Shown: positions 49,507 to 58,692, counted from the first letter of the stretch. The stretch is 64,000 nt of DNA from Mycobacterium sp. 1081908.1 (GCF_001673535.1 NZ_LZLY01000158.1:19232-83231), one strand, 5' to 3'. Numbers and translations: made by a program. The notes: generated by a model from the sequence alone, not told the origin.

Positions 49507-50377
49507 ATCGACCGAACGATTCCTCGATTACGACGGCACTCAATTGTTTGTGCGCGACCATCCGGGCCGCGCTCCGGCGATCGTCGCGATGCACGGATTT
49601 CCCGACGATTCACGTATCTACAACCGGCTCATCGGTCCACTCGACCCGCAGCGAGTGGTGACGTTCGACTGGATCGGCTACGGGCGATCAAGCCGGCGCG
49701 ATTCTAAAAAATCGAGCGCCATCAGCCGTCAAGAAGAGCTCCTGGCCCTCTGCGACGCCCTGCAACTCGAGCAGGCGGTGCTGGTCGGACACGACGCATC
49801 GGGACCCGAAGCCATCGAATTCGCGTTGGGCCACCCGGAACGCGTCGCCCGGCTGGTGTTGCTGAACACGTATTACGGGCGGCAGCCGAATCTCCGGTTA
49901 CCCGAAATGATCGCTCTGATGGCCGATCCCGCGTTGACGCCGTTGACCGACGCTCTCGTTGACGACCCCGACCAGCGGCTGTGGCTGTTGGCCTACACCG
50001 GCCGTCGCTTCGGCATCGATAGGAGCCTTCCCCCCGACGGCATCGGCGTCAGCTCGATCGTGCCGCAGTTTTTCGGCGACGACAGCCAGCCGGATGCGCT
50101 CGCCGAAATCCGGTCATGGACCGGCGGTCTTCCCGCGGCCCTGGACCGGCAGGACGCCGTGATCGCATCGGCCCGGCTGCAGACCGTCCAAGTGCCGGTG
50201 TCGGTGATATTCGGCCGCGATGATCCGAACCTGACCCCTGATGTGGCACAACACATCTGCGCTCTATTCACGAACTCGGAACTGCACCTGATCGACCGCG
50301 CATCTCACTGGCCGCAATGGGATCAACCCAACGAGGTCGCCGATCTCATCAAGCGATCCATTCCCACGCCCGTGTAA
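49499..50377 (+). CDS. Alpha/beta hydrolase with Asp nucleophile (epoxide hydrolase/haloalkane dehalogenase-like)
   Basis: A 292-residue alpha/beta hydrolase. The oxyanion segment is MHGFPDD near residue 32; the nucleophile elbow VGHDASGPEA near residue 97 carries Asp instead of Ser, as in epoxide hydrolases and haloalkane dehalogenases; the acid is in FGRDDPNLT near 240 and the catalytic His in DRASHWPQW near 265. A cap domain lies between about 130 and 215. The start ATG 49499 overlaps the previous gene. It is the middle gene of a three-gene operon under the HxlR regulator. Confidence 0.85.
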   Translation: MAESTERFLDYDGTQLFVRDHPGRAPAIVAMHGFPDDSRIYNRLIGPLDPQRVVTFDWIGYGRSSRRDSKKSSAISRQEELLALCDALQLEQAVLVGHDASGPEAIEFALGHPERVARLVLLNTYYGRQPNLRLPEMIALMADPALTPLTDALVDDPDQRLWLLAYTGRRFGIDRSLPPDGIGVSSIVPQFFGDDSQPDALAEIRSWTGGLPAALDRQDAVIASARLQTVQVPVSVIFGRDDPNLTPDVAQHICALFTNSELHLIDRASHWPQWDQPNEVADLIKRSIPTPV

Positions 50378-50404
50378 CACCCCTCAATCGTCAAGGAGAC
50401 ACCT

Positions 50405-51136
50405 ATGAGCAGCGAACTTCTCGACAGTGTGCTGGACGCCCACGGCGGGCTGGCGAACTGGGACCACGTCGACACGGTCACCGCCGAGATCGCGGTCGGA
50501 GGGCCGTTTTGGGCCCCCCGGGGCTGGCCGGACCTGGCGCCCACGCTCACGATCTCGATGGATGCCCACCGCGAACACATCACGACCACACCTTTTCCCG
50601 GGCCTGATCAGTGTGCAGTGTTCGACGTGGAACCAGAATTGCTCGCCATTCGAGCCACCGGCGGCGAGGTCGTTGACGAGCGCACCGACCCGCGGCCGAG
50701 CTTTCCGCCGTTTGACCTGCAGACCACCAAGTGGGACGCGATCCAAATCGCTTACTTCACCAGCGCTGCAAACTGGAACTACTTCACCCAGCCGTTCAGC
50801 CTCACCTACCCCGGCGTGCAGGCCAGCGAAATCCAGCCGTGGCGCGAAGGGGACGAAACGTGGCGGCGCCTCGCCGTGCACTTTCCGCCGAACATGCCCA
50901 ACCACAATCCCGATCAGGTTTTCTACTACGACGAACACTTCATGCTGCGACGGATGGACTACGCCGCCGATGCGACCGGCAATGCTCCCGTCGCGCACTA
51001 CGCCGACGACTACAAGACGTTCGACGACTTCGTCTTCCCAACCCGCCGCCGCATCTACCGGCGCGGCGACGATGGCACCGCCGACCAACGCCTCGCGATC
51101 ATCACCGTCGATGTTTCCTCGGTCCGCGTCCAATAA
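50405..51136 (+). CDS. Conserved protein of unknown function
   Basis: A 243-residue soluble protein rich in aromatic residues and His, starting MSSELLDSVLDAHGGLANWD with AAGGAG upstream. The overall look (an opening helix, then many beta strands with paired Arg/Trp) resembles lipoprotein-carrier-like sandwich proteins, but there is no signal peptide and I do not recognise the family. It follows the hydrolase by 27 bp, so it is probably the third gene of that operon. It may modify, bind or sense the same substrate. Confidence 0.7.
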   Translation: MSSELLDSVLDAHGGLANWDHVDTVTAEIAVGGPFWAPRGWPDLAPTLTISMDAHREHITTTPFPGPDQCAVFDVEPELLAIRATGGEVVDERTDPRPSFPPFDLQTTKWDAIQIAYFTSAANWNYFTQPFSLTYPGVQASEIQPWREGDETWRRLAVHFPPNMPNHNPDQVFYYDEHFMLRRMDYAADATGNAPVAHYADDYKTFDDFVFPTRRRIYRRGDDGTADQRLAIITVDVSSVRVQ

Positions 51137-51194
51137 GTGCCTCGAGCAACATGCTCTCGCATCCGCCCGCGCCGGCACGCTATGTTCGCAGCGA

Positions 51195-52139
51195 TCACGA
51201 CAACCTCAGCGCCGCCTGGTGGTCGTGGGTCGGGATGATCGTCACCGCCCGGCGCGCCAGGTGCAGCCGCTGCAGCGTCTGGAAGGTCTCGTCGCGATCC
51301 ACGTCGACCAAAGCGCCGGGGTAGCTTGACTTTTGGCGGACCTTCTCGATTTGCAGTTGGTGCCAGGCGGCGTCGCCGGCGATCAGGATCCAGCCCCGGG
51401 CGGTGTGGGCGAGCACGCCGACGCTGCCCGGGGTGTGGCCGGCCAAGTCCACCAGCAGGACGGAGTTGTCGCCGAAGAGGTCGTGGCTCGCGGCGAACGT
51501 CAGCACCGACGGACCGTCCAGGTCGTATTCGGTGAGGGGCCGATCGCGCAGCGAATCCCGCACCCCGCCCACCGGCGCGACAGGGCCGCCGCTGATCCAC
51601 TGGAATTCCTTGCGGTGCAGGCGCACCGGAAGGCCCGGCATGTCCAGCAGCCCCGACACGTGGTCCCAATGCGCGTGGGTGGGCAAGGCGAAATCCAGTC
51701 GCGGCGTTTCGGGCAGCCGCGCGAGCGCCGTCACGGTGGGCATGGTGTCCGCGGGCGGCTTGACCGCGACACGCAGCACCGCGGGCAGTTGGGCGATCGC
51801 CCTTCGCTCGACGTCGGTGCAGACGGCGGGATCGACGATGAAGGTGGCCTCCGGGTGGGTCACGACGAACGACGTCAGCGAGTTGTCCACGCGCGCGGGG
51901 CGAAACGCGCCCTCGACGATCGCGGGCGTCGGCACCGGGCGCGGCACCTGGGGTAGCGCGGTCACCGACACGGTGCGGCGGGGATTCGGCAATCCCGCGT
52001 CGGCGATGCTGCGCATGAACCGCGCGTCGGGGCGCCGGGGCCGCACCATGCCCCGGACGAGTCCGGCTGCGGCGCTGCAGCATTGGAGGACGGTGGGGGA
52101 GCGGACCGGGTCGGGCACCCCGGCCTTCGTGGCGGTCAT
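51195..52139 (-). CDS. Metallo-beta-lactamase-fold hydrolase
   Basis: A 314-residue MBL-fold enzyme. The zinc-binding signature THAHWDHVSG near residue 155 and a later DLAGHTPGSVGVL near 235 (third His) plus LIAGDAAWH (bridging Asp) and TIIPTHDH (last His) give a full metal set. The N-terminal 60 residues are basic and Cys-containing (QCCSAAAGLV). Relatives include lactonases and thioester hydrolases; the substrate is not predictable. The ATG at 52139 overlaps the PPOX-like stop by 4 bp, so both belong to one unit apparently driven from the MerR operator at 52597. Confidence 0.85.
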   Translation of the reverse strand: MTATKAGVPDPVRSPTVLQCCSAAAGLVRGMVRPRRPDARFMRSIADAGLPNPRRTVSVTALPQVPRPVPTPAIVEGAFRPARVDNSLTSFVVTHPEATFIVDPAVCTDVERRAIAQLPAVLRVAVKPPADTMPTVTALARLPETPRLDFALPTHAHWDHVSGLLDMPGLPVRLHRKEFQWISGGPVAPVGGVRDSLRDRPLTEYDLDGPSVLTFAASHDLFGDNSVLLVDLAGHTPGSVGVLAHTARGWILIAGDAAWHQLQIEKVRQKSSYPGALVDVDRDETFQTLQRLHLARRAVTIIPTHDHQAALRLS

Positions 52140-52582
52140 GGCAGCTCCACCCGCACGATCGCGCTGTCGGCCCACACGCGACGGTCGCGGGCGCGGTGCA
52201 GCTTTTCGCGGAGCGACAGGCCCTGGTGGACGTTGGTCACGCCCGGAATCTTGATCAGCGGGACGACGTTCCACTGCCAGCCATAGCGCTTGTGCAGGAC
52301 GCGGTTGGCCCGCTCGGCGTCCGCGCCCGACAGGATCGTCGCCCGGCCGGCCAGCGTCGACGCGCCCGGGCGCACGCGGCCCCGGTAGTCGCAGGCGGCG
52401 AGTTCGACGTCGCGGCGCGCCGCCAGCCGCCGGGTCTTCGGCCCCACCTTGGTCCGGAACACCAGCCCCTCGCCGTCCAGCCCGAACCAGATCGGGGTGT
52501 CGACCGGCGTTCCGTCGCGGCGGAAGGACCGGAGCAGGAGGTAGCGAGCGTGGCTCAGCTCGTCGAGCGCTGGAGTATGCAT
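52136..52582 (-). CDS. PPOX-class split-barrel flavin/F420 protein
   Basis: A 148-residue split beta-barrel protein of the pyridoxamine-phosphate-oxidase-like group; mycobacterial members often use F420. The opening LSHARYLLLRSFRRDGTPVDTP and FRTKVGPKTRRLAARRDVELAACDYRG are typical of PPOX F420-dependent proteins. The start is ATG 52582; a TTG four codons upstream is less likely because it would fall at the predicted promoter of its own gene. It is the first gene of a leftward pair with the MBL enzyme and faces the MerR gene. Confidence 0.82.
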   Translation of the reverse strand: MHTPALDELSHARYLLLRSFRRDGTPVDTPIWFGLDGEGLVFRTKVGPKTRRLAARRDVELAACDYRGRVRPGASTLAGRATILSGADAERANRVLHKRYGWQWNVVPLIKIPGVTNVHQGLSLREKLHRARDRRVWADSAIVRVELP

Positions 52583-52596
52583 GCCCCCAGTCAACG

Positions 52597-52616
52597 ACTT
52601 AGAGTTAGCTCTAAGT
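52597..52616. promoter_or_regulatory. MerR-type operator, ACTTAGAG-N4-CTCTAAGT
   Basis: A 20-bp dyad with perfect 8-bp arms lies between the divergent PPOX-like and MerR genes. Read leftward it begins at the last three bases of TTGACT, a -35 box, with a TTGACT -10-like hexamer 19 bp further on. This over-long spacer spanning the dyad is the hallmark of MerR-activated promoters, so it should drive the PPOX-MBL pair. Confidence 0.85.
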
Positions 52617-52642
52617 CAAGCATCGAGTTTCGGGAGGCGGCG

Positions 52643-53044
52643 ATGGCCCCAAGCCTGACGATCGGGGAGGTGGCGCGCCGGGCGGGGGTGGCGGCCACCA
52701 CGCTGCGCTATTACGAGCAGATCGGCCTGGTTTCGGCGCCGGCGCGGCTGGGTGGCCAGCGCCGCTACGACGATTCGGTGCTGGCGCGGCTCGAGGTGAT
52801 CCGCCTGTGCAAGTCCGCCGGATTTGCGCTGGAAGAGATCCAGCTGCTGTTCGCCGACGACGCACCCGGGCGGCCCGCCAGCCGGGCCCTGGCCGAGGCC
52901 AAGCTGGCCGAGATCGACGCGCAGCTGGAGTCGCTGGCCCGCGCTCGCGCCGTCATCGAGTGGGGGATGCGCTGCACGTGCCCCTCGATCGACGCCTGCA
53001 CCTGCGGGATTCACACCGCGCCGCCGGTGCCGTACGCGATCTAG
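52643..53044 (+). CDS. MerR-family regulator with Cys-rich sensor tail
   Basis: A 133-residue MerR protein: winged helix SLTIGEVARRAGVAATTLRYYEQIGLV (residues 4-30), a wing GGQRRYDDSVLARLEVI, a dimerisation helix (about 75-112), then the sensor tail MRCTCPSIDACTCGIH. The two C-x-C pairs five residues apart are unlike the classical SoxR C-x2-C-x-C-x5-C spacing, yet could bind zinc, another metal or an iron-sulfur cluster. It would bind the dyad at 52597 and activate the divergent PPOX-MBL genes. A glyoxalase-like gene follows 11 bp downstream, with AGGAGG before it. Confidence 0.9.
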   Translation: MAPSLTIGEVARRAGVAATTLRYYEQIGLVSAPARLGGQRRYDDSVLARLEVIRLCKSAGFALEEIQLLFADDAPGRPASRALAEAKLAEIDAQLESLARARAVIEWGMRCTCPSIDACTCGIHTAPPVPYAI

Positions 53045-53055
53045 GAGGAGCCGCA

Positions 53056-53535
53056 ATGACCCACTCGCACCCGATCGCCGTGCAGAACTTCTCCCACATC
53101 TGCGTCGGCGTCTCCGACATCGAGGCGTCGCGCGAGTTCTACACCGCGGTGCTGGGCATGGACGTCGTGTTCGACGTCGAGCTGGCCGGCGCCGGATTGG
53201 ACTCGGTGACCGGCGGGGCGGCGCAGCAGGGTCGCATGATCGGCGGCCTGATCGGTGCCGCCATGGTCGAGCTGCTGTCGTTGGGGGACGTGCCCGAGTC
53301 CCCGAGCGGCCCGCACCTGGGCTACACGAACATGTCGTTCCGGGTCGACGATCTCGACGCCACCTACGACACCGTCCGGCGCCACCATCCCGACGTCCGG
53401 GCCGAGCCGCCCGTCGACATCGGCGGGGTGCGGATGTTCTTCATCTACGATCCCGACGGCACCCCCATCGAACTGCTCGAATTGCCCGGCGGCGCGACGA
53501 GCACGGTGCAGCTCTGGCGACCGGATGCCCGGTGA
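53056..53535 (+). CDS. VOC (glyoxalase/bleomycin-resistance) family protein
   Basis: A 159-residue vicinal-oxygen-chelate protein. The first beta-alpha-beta module starts FSHICVGVSDIEASREFYTAVLGM (His14-type metal ligand), the second GYTNMSFRVDDLDATYDTV near residue 93, and the last strand FFIYDPDGTPIELLEL supplies the Glu ligand near 145. Relatives isomerise or cleave small molecules, or sequester drugs. The strong AGGAGG at 53043 directly follows the MerR stop, so it is co-transcribed with the regulator. Together with the MBL and PPOX enzymes this suggests a detoxification unit (inference). Confidence 0.88.
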   Translation: MTHSHPIAVQNFSHICVGVSDIEASREFYTAVLGMDVVFDVELAGAGLDSVTGGAAQQGRMIGGLIGAAMVELLSLGDVPESPSGPHLGYTNMSFRVDDLDATYDTVRRHHPDVRAEPPVDIGGVRMFFIYDPDGTPIELLELPGGATSTVQLWRPDAR

Positions 53536-53574
53536 TGTGTTCCGCGCCATTGGCCACGGACGTACGCTCACCGA

Positions 53575-55401
53575 ATGACGACAACCGAAGGCCCGGCCAC
53601 CCTCTGTGAGGCGTTCCAGCGCACCGCGACGATCGAGCCGGATGCCGTCGCGCTGAGGACCCCCGGCGAGACCCAGACGCTGACCTGGCGCGAGCTCGCG
53701 GAGCAGGTGCGCAAGGTCGCGGCCGGCCTGGCGGGACTGGGGGTGGGGCCGGGCGACACGGTGTCGCTGATGATGGCCAACCGGGTCGAGTTCTACCCAT
53801 TGGAGATCGGCGCCCAACACCTTGGCGCCGTTTCGTTTTCGGTGTACAACACGCTGCCCGCCGAGCAGCTGACCTACCTGTTCGACAACGCCGGCACCAA
53901 GGTCGCGATCTGCGAGGAGCAGTACGTCGACCGCATTCGCGCCAGCGGCGCCCCCATCGAGCACATCGTCTGCATCGACGGTTCGCCGCCGGGCACCATC
54001 TCGCTCGACGACCTGTATGCCGCCGCGCGCGCGGATTTCGATTTCGAATCCACCTGGCGCGCGGTGCAACCCGACGACGTCGTCACGCTCATCTACACGT
54101 CCGGGACCACCGGGAACCCCAAGGGCGTGGAGATGACGCACGCCAATCTGCTGTTCGAGATGTTCGCCCTCAACTCGGTACTGCCGACCCAATTCGGCGA
54201 CCGCGGCACGTCGTTCCTCCCGACGGCGCACATCGCCGACCGGGTAATGGCGCTGTACGGCCTGGAGGTGAACGGCACCCAGGTCACCGTAGTCTCCGAC
54301 GCGCGCGCGATCGCCGCCGCGCTACCCGACGTGCGGCCCACCGTGTGGGGCGCGGTGCCGCGCGTTTGGGAAAAGCTCAAGGCCGCAATCGAATTCGCCG
54401 TCAGCCACGAGACCGACGAGGTCAAGCGGCAGGCGTTGCAGTGGGCGATGTCGGTGGCCGCCCGCCGGGCCGCGGCCCTGGTGGCCGGCGAGGAGATGCC
54501 GGACGAACTGGCCGCCGAGTGGACCAAGGCCGACGAACTGGTGTTGTCAAAGCTGCGGGAGCGGCTGGGCTTCGGGGAACTCCGCTGGGCGGTGTCCGGT
54601 GCGGCGCCGATTCCCATCGAGACGCTGGCCTTCTTCCTCAGCATCGGCATTCCGATCGCCGAGGTCTGGGGCATGTCGGAGCTGAGTTGCGTGGCGACCG
54701 TGAGCAATCCGCGCGACGCCCGGCTCGGCACGGTCGGCAAGTTGCTTCCCGGCCTGGAGGGCAAGATCGCCGACGACGGCGAGTTCCTGGTCCGCGGCCC
54801 GCTGGTGATGAAGGGCTACCGAAAGGAACCCGCCAAGACCGCCGAAGCGATCGACGAGGACGGTTGGCTGCACACCGGTGACATCTTCGAGGTCGACGCC
54901 GACGGGTTTATGCGGGTGGTCGACCGCAAGAAGGAGTTGATCATCAATGCGGCCGGAAAGAACATGTCGCCGGCCAACATCGAGAACACCGTCCTGGCCG
55001 CCTGCCCGATGGTCGGCGTGATGATCACGATCGGGGACGGCCGACCGTACAACGCCGCACTGATGGTCTTTGACGCCGACTCGGTCGGCCCCTACGCGGC
55101 CCAGCATGGGCTGGACGATGCGTCTCCGTCCGCGTTGGCGAACCATCCGGACGTCATCGCCCAGATCGCCGCGGGCGTGGCCGAGGGCAACGCCAAACTG
55201 TCTCGGGTGGAACAGATCAAGCGCTTCCGGGTGCTGCCCACCCTGTGGGAGCCGGGCGGGGACGAGATCACGCTCACGATGAAGCTCAAGCGCAAGCCGA
55301 TCATGGCGAAGTACGCGGGCGAGATCGAGGAACTCTATTCTCCCGACCTGCATCCCGAAGTGCACGAGCCCGCCGAAGCCGCGACCGCGCAGCCGGCGTG
55401 A
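53575..55401 (+). CDS. fadD11: Long-chain acyl-CoA synthetase (FadD11-like)
   Basis: A 608-residue acyl-CoA ligase of the long-chain (FadD15/FadD11) type. The AMP loop is LIYTSGTTGNPKGVEMTH near residue 174, VWGMSEL near 364 and the hinge VDRKKELIINAAGKNMSPANIE near 450. The C-terminal domain carries the family's ITLTMKLKRKPI with the adenylation Lys. It would activate a fatty acid to acyl-CoA for the glycerol-phosphate acyltransferase whose gene begins 15 bp downstream. The pair mirrors H37Rv fadD11-plsB1; in H37Rv the gene is split (fadD11.1/fadD11), here it is intact. Confidence 0.9.
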   Translation: MTTTEGPATLCEAFQRTATIEPDAVALRTPGETQTLTWRELAEQVRKVAAGLAGLGVGPGDTVSLMMANRVEFYPLEIGAQHLGAVSFSVYNTLPAEQLTYLFDNAGTKVAICEEQYVDRIRASGAPIEHIVCIDGSPPGTISLDDLYAAARADFDFESTWRAVQPDDVVTLIYTSGTTGNPKGVEMTHANLLFEMFALNSVLPTQFGDRGTSFLPTAHIADRVMALYGLEVNGTQVTVVSDARAIAAALPDVRPTVWGAVPRVWEKLKAAIEFAVSHETDEVKRQALQWAMSVAARRAAALVAGEEMPDELAAEWTKADELVLSKLRERLGFGELRWAVSGAAPIPIETLAFFLSIGIPIAEVWGMSELSCVATVSNPRDARLGTVGKLLPGLEGKIADDGEFLVRGPLVMKGYRKEPAKTAEAIDEDGWLHTGDIFEVDADGFMRVVDRKKELIINAAGKNMSPANIENTVLAACPMVGVMITIGDGRPYNAALMVFDADSVGPYAAQHGLDDASPSALANHPDVIAQIAAGVAEGNAKLSRVEQIKRFRVLPTLWEPGGDEITLTMKLKRKPIMAKYAGEIEELYSPDLHPEVHEPAEAATAQPA

Positions 55402-55415
55402 GAGGGGGACCGGCG

Positions 55416-57290
55416 GTGTCAGCGCGCGAAATCGGACGCACGGGGGTGCGAAAGCTGCTGCAGCGCACCGGAATAGTGGACGAATCGACGACGGCGTTGC
55501 CGACCGATCCCGACGAGGTGGTCGAGCTGCTCGCGGCCCCATGGTATGACGAGCGGCTGACCAAGTTGGCGGAGGAACTCGGACGCGACCGCGACGACGT
55601 GCGCGCTGAGGCGGCCGGCTACCTGCGCGAGATGGCGCCCTCGCTGGACGAGCGGGCCGTCAAGGCCTGGCGCAGCTTCAGCTGCTGGTTGATGCGGGCC
55701 TACGACATCCTGGTCGACGAGGATCAGATCGCGCAGCTGCGCAAGCTGGACCGCAAAGCGACTCTGGCGTTTGCCTTTTCGCATCGCTCCTACCTGGACG
55801 GCCTGCTGCTGCCCGAGTCGATCCAGGCCAACCGGCTCTCGCCCGCGCTCACCTTCGGTGGCGCGAACCTGAACTTCTTCCCGATGGGCGCCTGGGCCAA
55901 GCGCACGGGAACGATCTTCATCCGGCGTCAGACCAAGGACATTCCGGTGTACCGGTTCGTGTTGCGCGCCTACGCCGCCCAGCTGGTGCAAAACCACGCC
56001 AACCTGACGTGGTCGATCGAAGGGGGCCGGACCCGGACCGGCAAGTTGCGGCCCCCGGTGTACGGGATCCTGCGCTACATCAGCGACGCCGTCGACGAAA
56101 TCGACGGTCCCGAGGTCTATTTGGTGCCGACCTCGATCGTGTACGACCAGCTGCACGAGGTGGAGGCGATGACCGCCGAGGCCTACGGTGCGGCCAAACG
56201 GCCGGAGGACTTCCGGTTCCTGGTCCGGCTGGCGCGTCAACAGGGCGAGCGCCTGGGGCGCGCCTACCTCGACTTCGGCGAACCGCTGCCGCTGCGCAAG
56301 CGCCTGGAGGAGTTGCGCGCCGAGGCGTCCGGCGCCGGGACCGAGATCGAGCGCATCGCACTCGACGTCGAGCACCGGATCAACCGCGCGACCCCGGTCA
56401 CCCCGACCGCCGTGGTCAGCCTCGCGCTGCTGGGTGCGGACCGGTCGTTGTCCGTGAGCGAGGTGCTGGCCACCGTGCGTCCGCTGGCGAGCTACATCGC
56501 GGCGCGGAACTGGACGGTGGCCGGCGCCGCCGACCTGACGAACCGCTCGACGATCCGCTGGACGCTGCATCAGCTCGTCGCCTCCGGGGTGGTCAGCGTC
56601 TACGACGCCGGCACGGAACCGGTCTGGGGCATCGGGGCCGACCAGCACCTGGTCGCGGCGTTTTACCGCAACACCGCCATCCACATCCTGGTCGATCGCG
56701 CCATCGCCGAGACCGCGTTGCTGGCCGCGACCGAGGACGCCGAGACTTCTGTCGACGGCTTGGTGTCACCGGCGAGCGTTCGCGACGCTGCGCTGAGCCT
56801 GCGCGAGTTGCTGAAATTCGAGTTCTTGTTCTCGGCGCGTGCGCAGTTCGAGAAGGAACTGGCCGACGAGGTGCGCCTGATCGGGCGGGTGGAGGACACC
56901 AGCAAGTCCGCCCGCGCCGCGGACGTGCGCGGGTTGCTGGAAAAGGCCGACCTGCTGCTGGCGCACCTGGTGTTGCGCCCGTTCCTGGACGCGTACCACA
57001 TCGTCGCCGACCGGCTGGCCGCCTACGACGACGAATCGTTCGACGAGGACGTCTTTCTCACCGAGTGTCTCGAGGTGGGCAAGCAGTGGGAGCTGCAGCG
57101 CCGGATCGCCAACGCCGAATCGAGGTCGATGGAGCTGTTCAAGACCGCGCTGCGATTGGCCCGCCACCGCGAGCTGGTCGACGGCTTTGAGGACCCCACG
57201 ATCGCCCAGCGGCGCCGCGAATTCGCCGACGAGATCGCCACGGCCGTGCGGCGGGTCAACGCGATCGCTGAGCTGGCCGGGTCGCGGTAG
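55416..57290 (+). CDS. plsB1: Glycerol-3-phosphate acyltransferase PlsB1
   Basis: A 624-residue GPAT making lysophosphatidic acid at the membrane (621 residues for Rv1551 as I recall). The catalytic block I, FSHRSYLDGLLL (H-x4-D), lies near residue 123; block II GTIFIRRQTKD near 168; block III SIEGGRTRTGKLRPP near 204; block IV YLVPTSIVYD near 238. The GTG start at 55416 begins SAREIGRTGVRKLL. It follows fadD11 closely, so acyl-CoA production and use are linked. The last 35 bp overlap the convergent monooxygenase gene. Confidence 0.93.
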   Translation: MSAREIGRTGVRKLLQRTGIVDESTTALPTDPDEVVELLAAPWYDERLTKLAEELGRDRDDVRAEAAGYLREMAPSLDERAVKAWRSFSCWLMRAYDILVDEDQIAQLRKLDRKATLAFAFSHRSYLDGLLLPESIQANRLSPALTFGGANLNFFPMGAWAKRTGTIFIRRQTKDIPVYRFVLRAYAAQLVQNHANLTWSIEGGRTRTGKLRPPVYGILRYISDAVDEIDGPEVYLVPTSIVYDQLHEVEAMTAEAYGAAKRPEDFRFLVRLARQQGERLGRAYLDFGEPLPLRKRLEELRAEASGAGTEIERIALDVEHRINRATPVTPTAVVSLALLGADRSLSVSEVLATVRPLASYIAARNWTVAGAADLTNRSTIRWTLHQLVASGVVSVYDAGTEPVWGIGADQHLVAAFYRNTAIHILVDRAIAETALLAATEDAETSVDGLVSPASVRDAALSLRELLKFEFLFSARAQFEKELADEVRLIGRVEDTSKSARAADVRGLLEKADLLLAHLVLRPFLDAYHIVADRLAAYDDESFDEDVFLTECLEVGKQWELQRRIANAESRSMELFKTALRLARHRELVDGFEDPTIAQRRREFADEIATAVRRVNAIAELAGSR

Positions 57291-58692
57291 CCGGGACCGG
57301 GGCCTCGGCCGAAGCTCCCGCCCAGGCGATGTACCCGTCGGGGCGCACCAGCACGGCCGGGCCGTCGTCGGCTCGCTCGGCCTGCAGCATTCCGGGCGCC
57401 TCGACCGGCGCCGCGCCGCGTTCGCGCACGAGCACGAACCCGCCGGTGCGCTGCAGTCCGGTCAACCGCCCCTCGACCAGCGGTATCTGGGTGGCGCGGG
57501 TGCCGACCGGCCCGCGCCGGCCGTAACGCAGTGTGGTGCCCGCGAAGCTGCCGGCCACCAGGTCCCGGACCGCGGGAATGCGAAGTAGTTTGGGCGCCAA
57601 CAGGTTACGCAGCCACCGGGCGGGTCGCGGGTGCAGCGTGACCGCGCGGGCTATCAGCCCGGACTGGATCAGCACCCGTCTGCCGATCGGGTGGCGTTCG
57701 TCATGGTAGGTGTCCAGCAGCCCATCGTCGGCGCCGCCCAGCACCGCATCGAGCTTCCACGCCAAGTTCGCGGCGTCCTGGATCCCGGTGTTCATGCCCT
57801 GACCGCCCATCGGGGAGTGGACGTGTGCGGCGTCACCGGCCAAGAACACCCGGCCGTGCCGGTATTGCTCGACTTGCCTTTCGTCGCAATGGAATCGGGA
57901 CTTCCAGCCGATGTCGACCACGCCGAAATCGGTGTGCATGGCCCGGGCGAGGACGTCGACGATCTCGCCGTCGTCGACGGGCTCGGTGTCGGGCACTTGG
58001 TGGTCGCGGTCCCACACCATGGCCCGATACCACGCGCCGTCCGCTCGGCCGTAGGGCGCCAGGAACCCCAGGACGTCCCCGGTGGCTCCGACGGTCAGGC
58101 CGCCGTCGGAGGGTCCGTCGGCCAGCCTGACATCGGCCAGCACGATCGACGTCAGCACCGTCTTGCCGGGAAAGTCTGCCCCCACCAACCTTCGAACGGT
58201 GCTGTGCGCACCGTCGGCGCCGATCACATACCGCGACCGCCAGGTCTGCCGATGCGCGGGATCGTCGTCGTCCTTGGGACGGGCGGTCACGGTGACGCCG
58301 TCGGTGTCCTGGTCGAGCGCGATCACCTCGATGCCGCGGCGCAGGTCGGCCCCCTCGGCCAGCGCGTATCGGCGCAAGGCCGCATCGACGTTGCTCTGCG
58401 GGGTGACCAGCACGAACGGGTACGGCGAGTCGAGATGGGTCAGGTCGATGTGGGCGCCGGCGAACAGCCGCACGCCCGGCGCGCGGTGCCCGAGCGCGAG
58501 CACCTCGTCGGCCACGCCGCGCGCGTCGAGCACTTCCAGCGTCCGGGCCATGGTGGCGAACGCGCGGCTGGAGGGGTTTTCGCTTGGCCAGCGCTCCAGC
58601 ACGGCGACCGATCGCCCGGCGCGGGCTAGGTCGCCCGCGGCGGTCAGGCCCGTGGGACCCGCGCCAACCACCAGGACGTCGACGTGGTTCAT
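57256..58692 (-). CDS. FAD-dependent aromatic monooxygenase
   Basis: A 478-residue flavoprotein hydroxylase of the PHBH fold. The dinucleotide loop DVLVVGAGPTGLTAAGDLARAG is at residue 5, the DG motif IGADGAHSTVRRL near 165 and the GD motif LAGDAAHVHSPMGGQGMNTGIQDA near 285; a C-terminal thioredoxin-like tail of about 90 residues ends in YIAWAGASAE. Relatives hydroxylate phenols, polyketides or antibiotics such as rifampicin. The ATG at 58692 overlaps the stop of the small upstream gene by 4 bp. It is probably repressed by the TetR at 59191 through the operator pair between them. Confidence 0.9.
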   Translation of the reverse strand: MNHVDVLVVGAGPTGLTAAGDLARAGRSVAVLERWPSENPSSRAFATMARTLEVLDARGVADEVLALGHRAPGVRLFAGAHIDLTHLDSPYPFVLVTPQSNVDAALRRYALAEGADLRRGIEVIALDQDTDGVTVTARPKDDDDPAHRQTWRSRYVIGADGAHSTVRRLVGADFPGKTVLTSIVLADVRLADGPSDGGLTVGATGDVLGFLAPYGRADGAWYRAMVWDRDHQVPDTEPVDDGEIVDVLARAMHTDFGVVDIGWKSRFHCDERQVEQYRHGRVFLAGDAAHVHSPMGGQGMNTGIQDAANLAWKLDAVLGGADDGLLDTYHDERHPIGRRVLIQSGLIARAVTLHPRPARWLRNLLAPKLLRIPAVRDLVAGSFAGTTLRYGRRGPVGTRATQIPLVEGRLTGLQRTGGFVLVRERGAAPVEAPGMLQAERADDGPAVLVRPDGYIAWAGASAEAPVPATATRPAQRSR

